NCBI GenBank assembly: GCA_049302185.1
Contig: JBAQLV010000027.1
Coordinates: forward strand, 1-64,000
Source: UBA1546 sp049302185
GTDB taxonomy: Bacteria > Nitrospirota > Thermodesulfovibrionia > Thermodesulfovibrionales > UBA1546
DNA length: 64,000 nt
Direction of reading: 5' to 3'
Positions 50,673 through 59,463 of this stretch are shown in pieces; the stretch's first letter is position 1; each line of letters starts with the position of its first letter. The translations under genes were made by a program, and so were the position numbers. The notes under the pieces were generated by a model. It did no database searches. It saw only the letters and a program-made list of their open reading frames with translations, and was not told the DNA's origin.

Positions 50673-52712
50673 CTATATCTCTCTTATTGGCAGTTCTATA
50701 GTAAAGATTGTGCCCTTAGGGTTATTGTCTCTTACCCTGATGTATCCCCTGTGTTCCATAACAATTTTGTTTGCAATAGCCAGCCCCAGCCCTGTGCCGT
50801 CCTTTTTTGTAGAGAAATAAGGAAGAAATATTTTGTCTTTATCATCTTCCTTCATTCCCGGGCCGTCGTCTGCAATGTCCATAAAAACCCTGTTTGCCGC
50901 CTTATCCATATGCACTTTAAGTTCTATATTACCACTATTACCCATCGCCTGAAATGCATTGTCAAAAATATTAATCATCACCCGCTTGAACTGCTCCCCA
51001 TCCATTTCAACAGGTGGTACATCGTCCGGCAGTAAAACTTTTATATTAAATCCCTTATAATCCTTATAGAGTTCCAGCGCCTCATTTATTATACTTGCAA
51101 GGTTTGTCGGCATCTTTTTTATCTCGGGCATCTTGCCAAATCTTGAGAACTCATCAACAAGCCTCTTAAGGCTGTCAACCTCATTCACTATTGTCCTTGT
51201 GGAGCGTTCAAATATCTGGTCAAAATCCTTATCCTTCTGCTCCCACTTCTTCATCATTCTTTCTGTTGAAAGCTTTATAGGCGTAAGCGGATTCTTTATC
51301 TCATGCGCTATTCTCCTTGCAACTTCTTCCCATGCAATTGCCTTCTGAGCTTTTATGACATCAGTAAGATCGTCAAAGACGACTAACAACCCTATCGGAG
51401 TCGATGCCTTGTCTCTGAGAGTGGTAACAAAGACCCTCAGTATAAGCCTTTCATCTCCGACTGTCACCCTTACATCTTTCTCTATGCCTTTGAGGTCTTT
51501 AATTATTATCCCGCTGATAAGAGTGTTAAGTTCTTCTGATGCAATTTTTGCTGTCAGGTCCCTGTAGTTCTTATTAATTACATCTTCAGCCTTCACATTC
51601 AATATAGAACATGCAGCGACGTTGATCGTCAGTATCCTGCCATGCACATCAAGGAACACAACACCGGAATTAATATTCGCAAGTATGTTCTCCATCCAGA
51701 GCCTCTCCCTATCGGATTTCACATAAGCCTTCTGGAGCGTCTCTTTTCCCTCCTTCAATCCGGACACCATATGGTTGAAAGAATTTATCAGCAGCCCTAT
51801 CTCATCTTCCCTTCTGAGATTAAGGCGGACATCAAGATTTCCTGATGCAACTTCCTCTGTGGCCTGCGCAAGGCTCTGTATCGGGTCTGTAATCCCTCTT
51901 GCAATCCTCAGCGCCACCCAGAGGGCCATGAACACAACAATCAAAGTAAAGAAAGCAAGTATTAAAATATAGTTCATCTTCAAGGGCACTTTCCATGATT
52001 CCATGTTCAAATAGTCTTCGTATGCGCTTTTTACCTTTTCAACATTGACCGCAATATCTTTTGGCAGAGTGGTTTCAATAATTATAATGCCTGTCATTTT
52101 CCCCCCGGAATATTCCGGAACGGCTGCCCTTATGGTATCTCCATTTTCGCCGGATATGACCTCTGTCCCCTCTTTACCGTCAAATGCGGCCTTAATCGTC
52201 TCTGTCGGATTTTCAGGGCTTCTGTTCATACGAACTGTCCTGTAGCCCGAAGCAGATTTTTCACCTGACACAACTGCCCTTGCAAATTCCATAGCCCTCT
52301 GCCTTTCCATCTCATAAACAGCCTTAGCGACATTAAGTGAACTGGTAAGAGGCTGCCTGAACTGGGGGGTCAGAAGTTTGTCTATGTAATTTGTAACAAG
52401 CCCGCTTGCCACAAAGAACAGAAGCGCTGCAGGTATAGACGTAAGCACAACAAATATCACGACAATCTTTGTCTTGAATTTATAACCAAGAATTTTCTGT
52501 TTTCTCTCTATGTAGAGTTTTATAAGGTTCTTGCTGACAAAAAATACCAAGGTCAGAAGCGCAATTATATTCAGGTTCAGGAGAACCAGAAGGATGACTA
52601 TTGTTAAAACGGATACTGTTTCAAGTCTGATGTAATGCAGCTCAACCGCTGAAGCAGCAATTATAAAAATAAAAACCCCTAAGAACAACAGTCCATTTCT
52701 AAGATTTTTCAT
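50673..52712 (-). CDS. NtrY-like membrane sensor histidine kinase
   Basis: A 679-residue sensor. Two or three N-terminal helices (LLFLGVFIFIIAASAVELHY, IVILLVLLNLNIIALLTLVF, VVLTSIPAALLFFVASGLV), an outer segment, a helix near 245-270, a HAMP domain (ITDPIQSLAQATEEVASGNL), a PAS domain, then the kinase core: H-box RIAHEIKNPLTPIKLSTERM, N-box NIFDNAFQAMG, G-boxes DDGPGMKEDD and KDGTGLGLAIA. The order matches NtrY. The start overlaps the DUF4390 gene by four bases; the cognate regulator follows. Confidence 0.9.
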   Translation of the reverse strand: MKNLRNGLLFLGVFIFIIAASAVELHYIRLETVSVLTIVILLVLLNLNIIALLTLVFFVSKNLIKLYIERKQKILGYKFKTKIVVIFVVLTSIPAALLFFVASGLVTNYIDKLLTPQFRQPLTSSLNVAKAVYEMERQRAMEFARAVVSGEKSASGYRTVRMNRSPENPTETIKAAFDGKEGTEVISGENGDTIRAAVPEYSGGKMTGIIIIETTLPKDIAVNVEKVKSAYEDYLNMESWKVPLKMNYILILAFFTLIVVFMALWVALRIARGITDPIQSLAQATEEVASGNLDVRLNLRREDEIGLLINSFNHMVSGLKEGKETLQKAYVKSDRERLWMENILANINSGVVFLDVHGRILTINVAACSILNVKAEDVINKNYRDLTAKIASEELNTLISGIIIKDLKGIEKDVRVTVGDERLILRVFVTTLRDKASTPIGLLVVFDDLTDVIKAQKAIAWEEVARRIAHEIKNPLTPIKLSTERMMKKWEQKDKDFDQIFERSTRTIVNEVDSLKRLVDEFSRFGKMPEIKKMPTNLASIINEALELYKDYKGFNIKVLLPDDVPPVEMDGEQFKRVMINIFDNAFQAMGNSGNIELKVHMDKAANRVFMDIADDGPGMKEDDKDKIFLPYFSTKKDGTGLGLAIANKIVMEHRGYIRVRDNNPKGTIFTIELPIREI

Positions 52713-53323
52713 TTCTCCTGCCCCACACGGAATTTTGAAGAGTCCTTCACTTTGGTAAACTCCTTTTCCGGCACAAAGAAAAACAGATAACTTATAACAG
52801 GAGGGAGCTTTCTTAGTCTTGACTCAACTGTTATGCGGACAAAATAATCATCTGGCTCCAACTCTCTTGTATTTGTAAGCTTAAGATCTCTGATATTTAA
52901 TGACCAGTTCAATAATGAATCAAGCTCATTGAATCGTCTTTCTACTATTGTCATCCCATCTGACGATGCCGCTATATATTCCTTCTTGACTGGATCAACC
53001 CGCAGCGTTTTAACAATAGGCTTTCCCAAAACAAACTCATCAGGCCACATATTCCAAACCCTGAACAGGTCTATGTAAAATGTAATCTCTTTTGCTATCC
53101 CGTTTTTCAGATCCTGCAGCTGCTTTTCATCAAGGATAAGCCCTGTTGTAACATATATTTCGTTGTTTATAATCTTCGTTTCCGGCCCGATTATCTCAGC
53201 AGACCTTGTTATAGAAGGGAAAAACAACAAACAACAAAAAAGAAGTAAAAAGCAAAAAGCAACCTTCCATCTCCTGTCTATCAATTTAGCCTTGACATCT
53301 CCTCTGAAAAAATTTATTCTCAT
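52709..53323 (-). CDS. Exported DUF4390 protein
   Basis: A 204-residue protein with an uncleaved or cleavable N-terminal helix (WKVAFCFLLLFCCLLFFPSI). The mature part (IINNEIYVTTGLILDEKQLQ, NGIAKEITFYIDLFRVWNMW, RELEPDDYFVRITVESRLRK) fits DUF4390, which is often encoded next to NtrY-type kinases. A role as periplasmic partner of the sensor is likely from context but not shown. Overlap with the kinase gene implies coupling. Confidence 0.75.
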   Translation of the reverse strand: MRINFFRGDVKAKLIDRRWKVAFCFLLLFCCLLFFPSITRSAEIIGPETKIINNEIYVTTGLILDEKQLQDLKNGIAKEITFYIDLFRVWNMWPDEFVLGKPIVKTLRVDPVKKEYIAASSDGMTIVERRFNELDSLLNWSLNIRDLKLTNTRELEPDDYFVRITVESRLRKLPPVISYLFFFVPEKEFTKVKDSSKFRVGQEK

Positions 53324-53336
53324 TATACCATAATAA

Positions 53337-53422
53337 AGACAGTGAAGAGTGAAGAGTGAAGAGTGAAGAGTATAAAATTAGTTTGACTGTTCACTTAATA
53401 CTATTCACTAACGACTGTCAGA
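53337..53422. repeat. Heptamer repeat hairpin (AGTGAAG type)
   Basis: Left arm has four AGTGAAG units in tandem; right arm TGTTCACTTAATACTATTCA and CTAACGACTGTC is partly inverted. The right arm recurs almost exactly at 63435-63461 and at 42211-42250, so this is a dispersed family. Confidence 0.85.
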
Positions 53423-53431
53423 GGAGGAATT

Positions 53432-53914
53432 ATGGAACTTAAACGCGTAAAGATAGACATTCCTGAAAACTGTAACGTTATACTTGGGCAGACACATTTC
53501 ATAAAAACAGCGGAAGACCTTTATGAAATTGTAGTGACAACCGTTCCGCATGCAAATTTTGGAATTGCATTCACCGAGGCATCAGTCCCGTGCCTGATAA
53601 GAACAGAGGGTAACGACAACGGGCTTATAGATGCCTGCGTCAAAAACCTTCAGGCGCTTGGCGCAGGACATGTATTCTGCATACTAATGCGCGGAGCCTA
53701 TCCTATAAATGTGCTCAACCAGATTAAGAACTGTCCTGAAGTATGCATGATATTCTGTGCAACGGCAAATCCAGTTGAAGTTATTGTAGCCGCTCTATCC
53801 CATGGGAACGGTGTCTTGGGAGTTGTTGACGGTTTAGGACCGAAAGGCGTAGAGACGCCTGAAGATAAGGCTCACAGAAAAGAATTCTTAAGAAAGATCG
53901 GATATAAACTGTAA
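53432..53914 (+). CDS. Adenosine-specific kinase-type protein (DUF355)
   Basis: A 160-residue protein. VILGQTHFIKTAEDLYEIVV, FGIAFTEASVPCLIRTEGND and the C-terminal GNGVLGVVDGLGPKGVETPE are typical of the small archaeal/bacterial family annotated as adenosine-specific kinase. The biochemical function is weakly established. GAGGAGG precedes the ATG. It is followed after four bases by a zinc-ribbon-like gene, so they are cotranscribed. Confidence 0.8.
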   Translation: MELKRVKIDIPENCNVILGQTHFIKTAEDLYEIVVTTVPHANFGIAFTEASVPCLIRTEGNDNGLIDACVKNLQALGAGHVFCILMRGAYPINVLNQIKNCPEVCMIFCATANPVEVIVAALSHGNGVLGVVDGLGPKGVETPEDKAHRKEFLRKIGYKL

Positions 53915-53918
53915 AACT

Positions 53919-54299
53919 ATGCGAATCAGCGGCAGGGTCAAAGAACCGTTATGTCCATTCTGCAGCGAACCGTTTAAAAGGCCGGAGGATATAAAGACCG
54001 GGCTTGGAAATGTTTTCACAGGCGGAAAATGTAAATGCGGAGTAGCATACGTCTTTGACCGTTCAGGACACAATCTCGGTGAGGCTTACGTTGATGCCCT
54101 TGTATTTGCCTGTAACGGTGATTGGGAAACAGCATGGACACTAACGCCGGACGTAGACTATAAAATAGAATCTTTTCACTATGATCAAGGAAGCCATCAA
54201 TTAATAGAAAGCATAAAGAAAGGCTTACGGACAAGCGAAAACCTCCTGTTCATTAAAGTGGAAAATAAAGCGCAAAGCGGTCAGGAAAACAGCAAGTGA
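53919..54299 (+). CDS. Zinc-ribbon-like protein of unknown function
   Basis: A 126-residue protein. Two Cys pairs, CPFCSEPFKRPEDIKTG and GGKCKCGVAYVFDRSGHN, make a probable zinc ribbon in the first 50 residues. The rest (GEAYVDALVFACNGDWETAW, then SFHYDQGSHQLIESIKKGLR) is helical and not recognised. It lies four bases after the adenosine-kinase-like gene. Presence just before the dsr genes may be chance. Confidence 0.55.
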   Translation: MRISGRVKEPLCPFCSEPFKRPEDIKTGLGNVFTGGKCKCGVAYVFDRSGHNLGEAYVDALVFACNGDWETAWTLTPDVDYKIESFHYDQGSHQLIESIKKGLRTSENLLFIKVENKAQSGQENSK

Positions 54300-54397
54300 A
54301 GATAAATAAATATAATTTGCAAATAATTTTTTTTTATTTGACCGAATATGTTAAGATATATTAGTGTTTATAGTCCAATTGGGAATCTGATTGCCTT

Positions 54398-54471
54398 CAA
54401 ATAATCATTTTTATCCTGTAAGAAAGGATTATTTGGAAGTTAAGACAAATATTGAGCGGGAGATTTCTCCC
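54398..54471 (+). promoter_or_regulatory. Structured 5' leader of dsrC
   Basis: Two hairpins lie in the leader: CAAATAATC (54398-54406) with GATTATTTG (54427-54435), extendable to 12 bp with one bulge, and GGGAG ATTT CTCCC (54458-54471). An A/T-rich promoter region with TATATT at 54357-54362 lies upstream. The leader before dsrC would be about 150 bases, long enough for regulation or mRNA stabilisation. Confidence 0.45.
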
Positions 54472-54521
54472 TTACTTATATTTAACAAGGAAAATTTTCA
54501 ACAAAAAGGAGGGACGTAAAA

Positions 54522-54857
54522 ATGCCAATGATGGATTTTCAGGGGAAACAGATTGAGGTTGATGATGACGGTTATATCGTGAACCTAGATGACTGGTCAA
54601 AGGAGCTTGCAGTTCATTTAGCATCGATTGACGGGATGACACTTACAGATGCTCACTGGGAAGTCATTAACTTCCTCAGAGACTACTACAAGCAGTATCA
54701 GATTGCCCCCATGATAAAGATTCTCGTTAAAGAGATCGGAAAGTCTATGGGGCCCGAAAAAGGCAACACAAAGTACCTTTACGAACTTTATCCGGGCGGG
54801 CCTGCAAAGCAGGCATGTAAGTTTGCAGGGCTTCAAAAACCAACAGGTTGCGTATAA
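54522..54857 (+). CDS. dsrC: DsrC/TusE-family sulfur carrier protein
   Basis: A 111-residue DsrC. The flexible C-terminal arm CKFAGLQKPTGCV keeps both redox cysteines (Cys99 and Cys110, the penultimate residue), so this is a true DsrC able to form the trisulfide product of sulfite reduction, not a TusE-only form. DAHWEVINFLRDYYKQYQIA is the family core. It is read by DsrK of the complex encoded just downstream. AAAGGAGGG lies nine bases before the ATG. A 150-base leader with two hairpins precedes it. Confidence 0.95.
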   Translation: MPMMDFQGKQIEVDDDGYIVNLDDWSKELAVHLASIDGMTLTDAHWEVINFLRDYYKQYQIAPMIKILVKEIGKSMGPEKGNTKYLYELYPGGPAKQACKFAGLQKPTGCV

Positions 54858-54862
54858 CAGTT

Positions 54863-54948
54863 AAGAGTATGGGAGTTAGGAGTTTAGGAGTTAAGGGTGC
54901 CTGTACATTCTGATTTCTATACTCCGAACTCCGAATTTGAAATTTCAA
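54863..54948. repeat. Heptamer repeat hairpin (GGAGTTA type) after dsrC
   Basis: Left GGAGTTA, GGAGTTT, AGGAGTTAAGG; right CTATACTCCGAACTCCGAA. The arms are partly complementary and may act as a transcription barrier between dsrC, needed in excess, and dsrMKJOP. Confidence 0.7.
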
Positions 54949-55009
54949 CCTTTTGTGGGGTTGCCTGCCTCAACTGATTCAACTAAATCGGGAGGGAACA
55001 AAGCCAGAC

Positions 55010-55582
55010 ATGAGACTGAACAGCCTCTTAGCAGATAAAAAGGCTTCCATCCTGGGAAAATGGTTTGATGTAATAATAGAAAGTTACCCTCCTGACACCT
55101 CAAACTTTTTAAAGAATCAGAGTAACCGATTTGCCAATCCAGTAGGGTCAACTATATCTAAGGGGATAGAAAATATATTTGATGAACTCATCAGAGGACT
55201 CAATAAGGAAAAAACTTTGGAGTTTCTTGATAATATTGTGAGGATAAGGGCGGTTCAGGATTTTACTCCCTCTCAGGCCGTTTTTTTTATCTTCCCTCTG
55301 AAGAGAATTATCAGGGAAGAACTCCGCGTTGAAATAGCCGAAAAACAGTTATCAGATGAGATTCTATCTCTTGAATCCACTATAGACAACCTCGCACTTT
55401 CAGCATTTGATATTTACATGAAGTGCAGGGAAAAGATTTATGAGATAAAGGCTAATGAAGTTAAGAGCATGACCTTCAGGCTTTTACAGATGGCTAACCT
55501 GATAAATGACGCTGATGGGCACGAACCTGATTTCAAAGGAAACAATAATCTTAAAATAAAAAGAGGAGAGGTAAAGAAATGA
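55010..55582 (+). CDS. RsbRD-N-terminal-domain-like protein coupled to dsrM
   Basis: A 190-residue helical protein: MRLNSLLADKKASILGKWFD, then YPPDTSNFLKNQSNRFANPV and GSTISKGIENIFDELIRGL match the four-helix RsbR/RsbRD N-terminal domain, a non-heme globin-like sensor fold. There is no STAS domain. Its stop overlaps dsrM by four bases, so it is made with the complex. Small proteins of this type occur before dsrM in several sulfur-metabolising anaerobes as I recall. A sensing or assembly role is inference. Start ATG 55010 has GGGAGGG 12 bases upstream. Confidence 0.65.
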   Translation: MRLNSLLADKKASILGKWFDVIIESYPPDTSNFLKNQSNRFANPVGSTISKGIENIFDELIRGLNKEKTLEFLDNIVRIRAVQDFTPSQAVFFIFPLKRIIREELRVEIAEKQLSDEILSLESTIDNLALSAFDIYMKCREKIYEIKANEVKSMTFRLLQMANLINDADGHEPDFKGNNNLKIKRGEVKK

Positions 55583-56568
55583 GAATCCTATTTTCCTTCT
55601 TTGCTGTTATTGCGCTTGTTCTGTCTGCTTACGCAGGGGTGGAGATAGCAAACCTTCAATTTCTTTTTGGAGTTGTTATTCCCTATGCTGCAATTGCAAT
55701 ATTTATCTTGGGTTTCATCTATCGTGTGCTGAAATGGGGAAACTCTCCTGTGCCGTTCCGCATACCTACGACCTGCGGACAACAGAATTCTCTGCCATGG
55801 ATAAAACAGAATAAGATTGAAAACCCATCAAGCATTTTAGGCGTCATCATCAGGATGGCGCTTGAAGTGCTGATATTCCGCTCACTCTTCAGAAATTTAA
55901 AGACACAGCTTCAGGAAGGCAAGATTGTCTATGGAGAGGCTAAATGGCTCTGGCTGGCAGGACTGGCATTCCACTGGTCATTCCTTATCATCTTTGTCAG
56001 GCACTTCAGGTTCTTCCTTCAGGACACCCCTTCATTCTTAAAGGCTATTGAGGGACTTGATAGTTTTCTGCAGGTGGGCGTACCGCTGCTTTATATGACA
56101 GATGTTGTTCTTCTCGGGGCTGTAACATATCTGTTTTTTAGAAGAGTTTTCATACCACAGGTAAAATATATCTCCCTTGCAGCCGACTACTTCCCGCTTT
56201 TTCTGATATTTGGCATAGCCGCATCAGGCGTGTTAATGAGATATTTTTACAAGGTGCATATTGTGGGTGTGAAGGAACTCGCTATGGGACTTGTAAGCTT
56301 AACCCCTGTGATACCTCAGGGTATAGGCGTCATTTTCTATATCCATCTGTTTTTGATATGCATATTGCTTGCCTACTTCCCGTTGAGCAAGCTGATGCAT
56401 ATGGGCGGGGTCTTCCTCAGTCCTACAAGAAATCTGGCAAACAACAACCGCGCTGTGATGCATGTCAATCCATGGAATTATCCGGTTAAGGTTCATACAT
56501 ATGCAGAATATGAGGACGACTTTAGAGATAAAATGAAAGCAGCTGGATTACCAGTAGAAAAGGAGTAA
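55579..56568 (+). CDS. dsrM: DsrM, heme b membrane subunit of DsrMKJOP
   Basis: A 329-residue NarI-like cytochrome b with about six helices. LFGVVIPYAAIAIFILGFIY and WLAGLAFHWSFLIIFVRHFR hold candidate heme-ligating histidines, as does VIFYIHLFLICILLAYFPLS KLMHMG. It takes electrons from menaquinol and passes them to DsrK in the cytoplasm. It overlaps the upstream regulator-like gene and sits two bases before dsrK. Confidence 0.93.
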   Translation: MRILFSFFAVIALVLSAYAGVEIANLQFLFGVVIPYAAIAIFILGFIYRVLKWGNSPVPFRIPTTCGQQNSLPWIKQNKIENPSSILGVIIRMALEVLIFRSLFRNLKTQLQEGKIVYGEAKWLWLAGLAFHWSFLIIFVRHFRFFLQDTPSFLKAIEGLDSFLQVGVPLLYMTDVVLLGAVTYLFFRRVFIPQVKYISLAADYFPLFLIFGIAASGVLMRYFYKVHIVGVKELAMGLVSLTPVIPQGIGVIFYIHLFLICILLAYFPLSKLMHMGGVFLSPTRNLANNNRAVMHVNPWNYPVKVHTYAEYEDDFRDKMKAAGLPVEKE

Positions 56569-56570
56569 AT

Positions 56571-58178
56571 ATGGCAGAACCAAAACCAGAAGAACTTGCG
56601 AGGATAGACTACAAGCCGCCTAAAAAAGGATGGATGGATACCCCTACCGTATTCAAGAAGGGCATGTTTTGCTATGGCAACAAGCCAAAATCTCTTGAAA
56701 CAGTTGGATTCCCGAATGCACGCAAATGGTCAGTCTTAGATGAAGACTGGAAGTTGCCCGAGAATTGGCAGGAAATTTTTATTGAAGGGCTGCGTGAGCG
56801 GGTAAGTAAATACCGTTCTTTTCGACTTTTCTTAGATATTTGCGTGCGGTGTGGCGCCTGCGCCGACAAATGTCACTATTTCATCGGTAGCGGAGACCCT
56901 AAAAATATGCCAGTACTGAGAGCCGAACTTCTCAGATCAATCTACAGAAAATACTGCACTACGTCTGGAAAGATTATGGGTAAGATTGCAGGAGCGCGTG
57001 ATCTGACAATCGATGTGCTTAAAGAACTCTGGTATTATGCCTTCCAGTGCTCCGAATGCAGGCGATGCTCGGTGTTTTGCCCTTACGGTATTGATACTGC
57101 TGAGATTACGATCCTTGTAAGAGAGCTTCTCAACCTCCTCGGATTAAATATTGAATGGATTGCCGGACCTGTCGCCAATTGCTGGCGGACCGGAAATCAT
57201 CTTGGTCTCCAGCCCCATACCATTAAAGATTCCTTCGAGATGTTCGTTGATGACATAGAGACTTATACCGGGATAAGGGTAAATCCAACCTTTAACAGGA
57301 AGGGTGCTGAAATCCTTTTCGTTGTACCCTCTGGAGATTTATTTGCAGACCCGGGCACGTATACTACGATGGGCGAACTTTTGCTCTTCCATGAGCTTGG
57401 GCTTGATTACACTTGGAGTACATTTGCCTCTGAAGGCGGCGATTTTGGTCTCTTTACTTCGAATGAGATGGCAAAGAGACTGCATAATAAAATCTATGAA
57501 GAAGCCAAGAGGCTGAAGGTGAAATGGATAATGGGTGGAGAATGTGGTCACATGTGGAGGGTATGGCATCAGTATCATAATACATGGTATGGACCTGTAG
57601 ATTTTCTTGAAGAACCTGTCTCTCCAATAACAGGCACGAAATTCGAAAATACAAAATCCAATAAGACTGTTCATATATGTGAATTTACTGCTGATCTCAT
57701 CAAACACGGTAAACTGAACTTAGATCCGAGCAGGAACGACAATTTGATCTTAACGTACCACGATTCATGTAACACTGCAAGGGGAATGGGAATCCTTGAA
57801 GAACCGAGATATATCATCAAGAACGTATGCAACCATTTCTATGAAATGCCTGAAGACACCATAAGGGAACAGACTTTCTGCTGCGGTAGCGGTTCCGGGT
57901 TAAATGCATCAGAAAACATGGAGAATAGGCTGAGGGGAGGCCTTCCGCGTGCAAATGCCGTTAGACATGTGCATCAAAAATATGGAGTCAATACGCTTGC
58001 ATGTATCTGTGCAATAGACAGGGCAGTTTTTCCGCCACTTATGGATTATTGGGTTCCTGGGGTAAATGTAACTGGTGTGCATGAGATGGTAGGTAACGCC
58101 CTGGTGTGCAAAGGGGAAAAGAAACGAACTCAGAATCTACGAGGTGACCCACTTCCTGGAAAGGAGGCTAAAGAATAA
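56571..58178 (+). CDS. dsrK: DsrK, HdrD-like iron-sulfur subunit of DsrMKJOP
   Basis: A 535-residue cytoplasmic iron-sulfur protein. Two [4Fe-4S] motifs (CVRCGACADKCHYFIGSGDP and CSECRRCSVFCPYGIDTAEI) precede a C-terminal CCG-type region (YHDSCNTARGMGILEEPRYI, then FCCGSGSGLNASE) that binds the special catalytic cluster. By homology with heterodisulfide reductase, it reduces the DsrC trisulfide. The length and motif order are those of full DsrK. Gene spacing shows tight operon structure on both sides. Confidence 0.95.
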   Translation: MAEPKPEELARIDYKPPKKGWMDTPTVFKKGMFCYGNKPKSLETVGFPNARKWSVLDEDWKLPENWQEIFIEGLRERVSKYRSFRLFLDICVRCGACADKCHYFIGSGDPKNMPVLRAELLRSIYRKYCTTSGKIMGKIAGARDLTIDVLKELWYYAFQCSECRRCSVFCPYGIDTAEITILVRELLNLLGLNIEWIAGPVANCWRTGNHLGLQPHTIKDSFEMFVDDIETYTGIRVNPTFNRKGAEILFVVPSGDLFADPGTYTTMGELLLFHELGLDYTWSTFASEGGDFGLFTSNEMAKRLHNKIYEEAKRLKVKWIMGGECGHMWRVWHQYHNTWYGPVDFLEEPVSPITGTKFENTKSNKTVHICEFTADLIKHGKLNLDPSRNDNLILTYHDSCNTARGMGILEEPRYIIKNVCNHFYEMPEDTIREQTFCCGSGSGLNASENMENRLRGGLPRANAVRHVHQKYGVNTLACICAIDRAVFPPLMDYWVPGVNVTGVHEMVGNALVCKGEKKRTQNLRGDPLPGKEAKE

Positions 58179-58594
58179 TGAAGATATATGACGGAGGAAA
58201 AATATTCGTTGGCTTGATTATCTTTGTCGCCCTTTTTGCGTCTCCATTCTATCTGAATATGGGCAAGGCTGTGGCTAAACCCGAGCTTAAATTTGACACA
58301 CCTGAAATTCAAAAGATGGAAAAGGAAACAGGGAAAAAACAGTGTGTTGAACCCAAGGAGATTATGAGACCGGAACACATGCAGATGCTTAATAGCTGGA
58401 GAGATGCTGTTGTGCGCAATGGAGATAGAGACCAGATAATCATCAGCGGGCAGAAATACGACAAGAGCCTTCAGAACGGATGCATGAAATGCCACTCTAA
58501 CAAAAAGGATTTTTGCGATAAATGCCACAACTACGTGGCTGTAAAACCATACTGCTGGGATTGCCATATTGAGCCAAAGGAGAAGAAGTCATGA
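58178..58594 (+). CDS. dsrJ: DsrJ, triheme cytochrome c of DsrMKJOP
   Basis: A 138-residue periplasmic cytochrome anchored by an N-terminal helix (GGKIFVGLIIFVALFASPF). Three heme motifs lie near the end: CMKCH, CDKCH and CWDCH. A lone Cys (KKQCVEPKEIMRPEHM) is near residue 53, matching the Cys that ligates one heme in DsrJ. Its ATG shares one base with the dsrK stop; it overlaps dsrO by four bases. Confidence 0.93.
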   Translation: MKIYDGGKIFVGLIIFVALFASPFYLNMGKAVAKPELKFDTPEIQKMEKETGKKQCVEPKEIMRPEHMQMLNSWRDAVVRNGDRDQIIISGQKYDKSLQNGCMKCHSNKKDFCDKCHNYVAVKPYCWDCHIEPKEKKS

Positions 58595-59427
58595 GCATGA
58601 ACAGAAGAGAATTTTTAAAAATAGCCGGAATCTCTACAGTAGTCGGACTTGGCGGCACAGCGGTTTTCAATAAGATACGGGAAGGCGCTCTTGAGGCTGC
58701 CCAGATTGCGCCTAATACATCAGCTCTTACAGCAAAGCAATGGGCAATGGTTATTGATATGGAAAAATTCAAATCAGAGGAGACAGTCAAGAAGGTGATA
58801 GATGCATGTCACCGCATTCATAATGTGCCGGACTTCGGCAATCCCAAGGATGAGGTCAAGTGGATATGGACCGAAACCTTTGAGCATTCTTTCCCCGGGC
58901 AGGAACATAAATTCATGCCTGAGGATATGAAACACAAGCCTTTTCTATTGCTCTGCAACCATTGTGATAATCCTCCCTGCGTAAGGGTATGTCCCACAAA
59001 GGCAACATTCAAGAGGAAAGATGGTATCGTGATGCATGATATGCACCGGTGCATCGGCTGCAGATTCTGTATGGCAGCCTGCCCTTTTGGAGCAAGGAGC
59101 TTTAATTATCGCGACCCTCGCGGCAAGGATGCAAACGGCAACCCCTTTATAAAAGAGGAGAATAAAGAATATCCAACAAGAATGATAGGTGTTGTGGAAA
59201 AATGCAACTTCTGCTATGAGAGGCTTGCAAAAGGTCTTAAGCCTGCATGCGTGGAAGAATCGAACGGGGCATTGGTATTTGGCGATCTTGATGATCCCGC
59301 ATCCGAAATTAGAAAGATTCTCGCTTCAAAACATACCATCAGGCGCAAGCCGGAACTCGGGACAGAGCCGAACATCTATTACATAATAGGAGGAAATGAC
59401 TATGCTGTTGTACCTGAAATCAGATGA
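58591..59427 (+). CDS. dsrO: DsrO, periplasmic ferredoxin-like subunit of DsrMKJOP
   Basis: A 278-residue iron-sulfur protein with a Tat signal (MNRREFLKIAGISTVVGLGG). CDNPPCVRVCPTKATF and CIGCRFCMAACPFGARSF, with two further Cys groups (LLCNHCDNPP and CNFCYERLAKGLKPACVE), bind several [4Fe-4S] clusters. It connects DsrJ and DsrP on the outer side. Export depends on the TatA/B-TatC set at 17.8-19 kb. Confidence 0.95.
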   Translation: MSMNRREFLKIAGISTVVGLGGTAVFNKIREGALEAAQIAPNTSALTAKQWAMVIDMEKFKSEETVKKVIDACHRIHNVPDFGNPKDEVKWIWTETFEHSFPGQEHKFMPEDMKHKPFLLLCNHCDNPPCVRVCPTKATFKRKDGIVMHDMHRCIGCRFCMAACPFGARSFNYRDPRGKDANGNPFIKEENKEYPTRMIGVVEKCNFCYERLAKGLKPACVEESNGALVFGDLDDPASEIRKILASKHTIRRKPELGTEPNIYYIIGGNDYAVVPEIR

Positions 59428-59463
59428 GCATTACGCTCTGTTCGGAACAGGAGGTAACTTATA

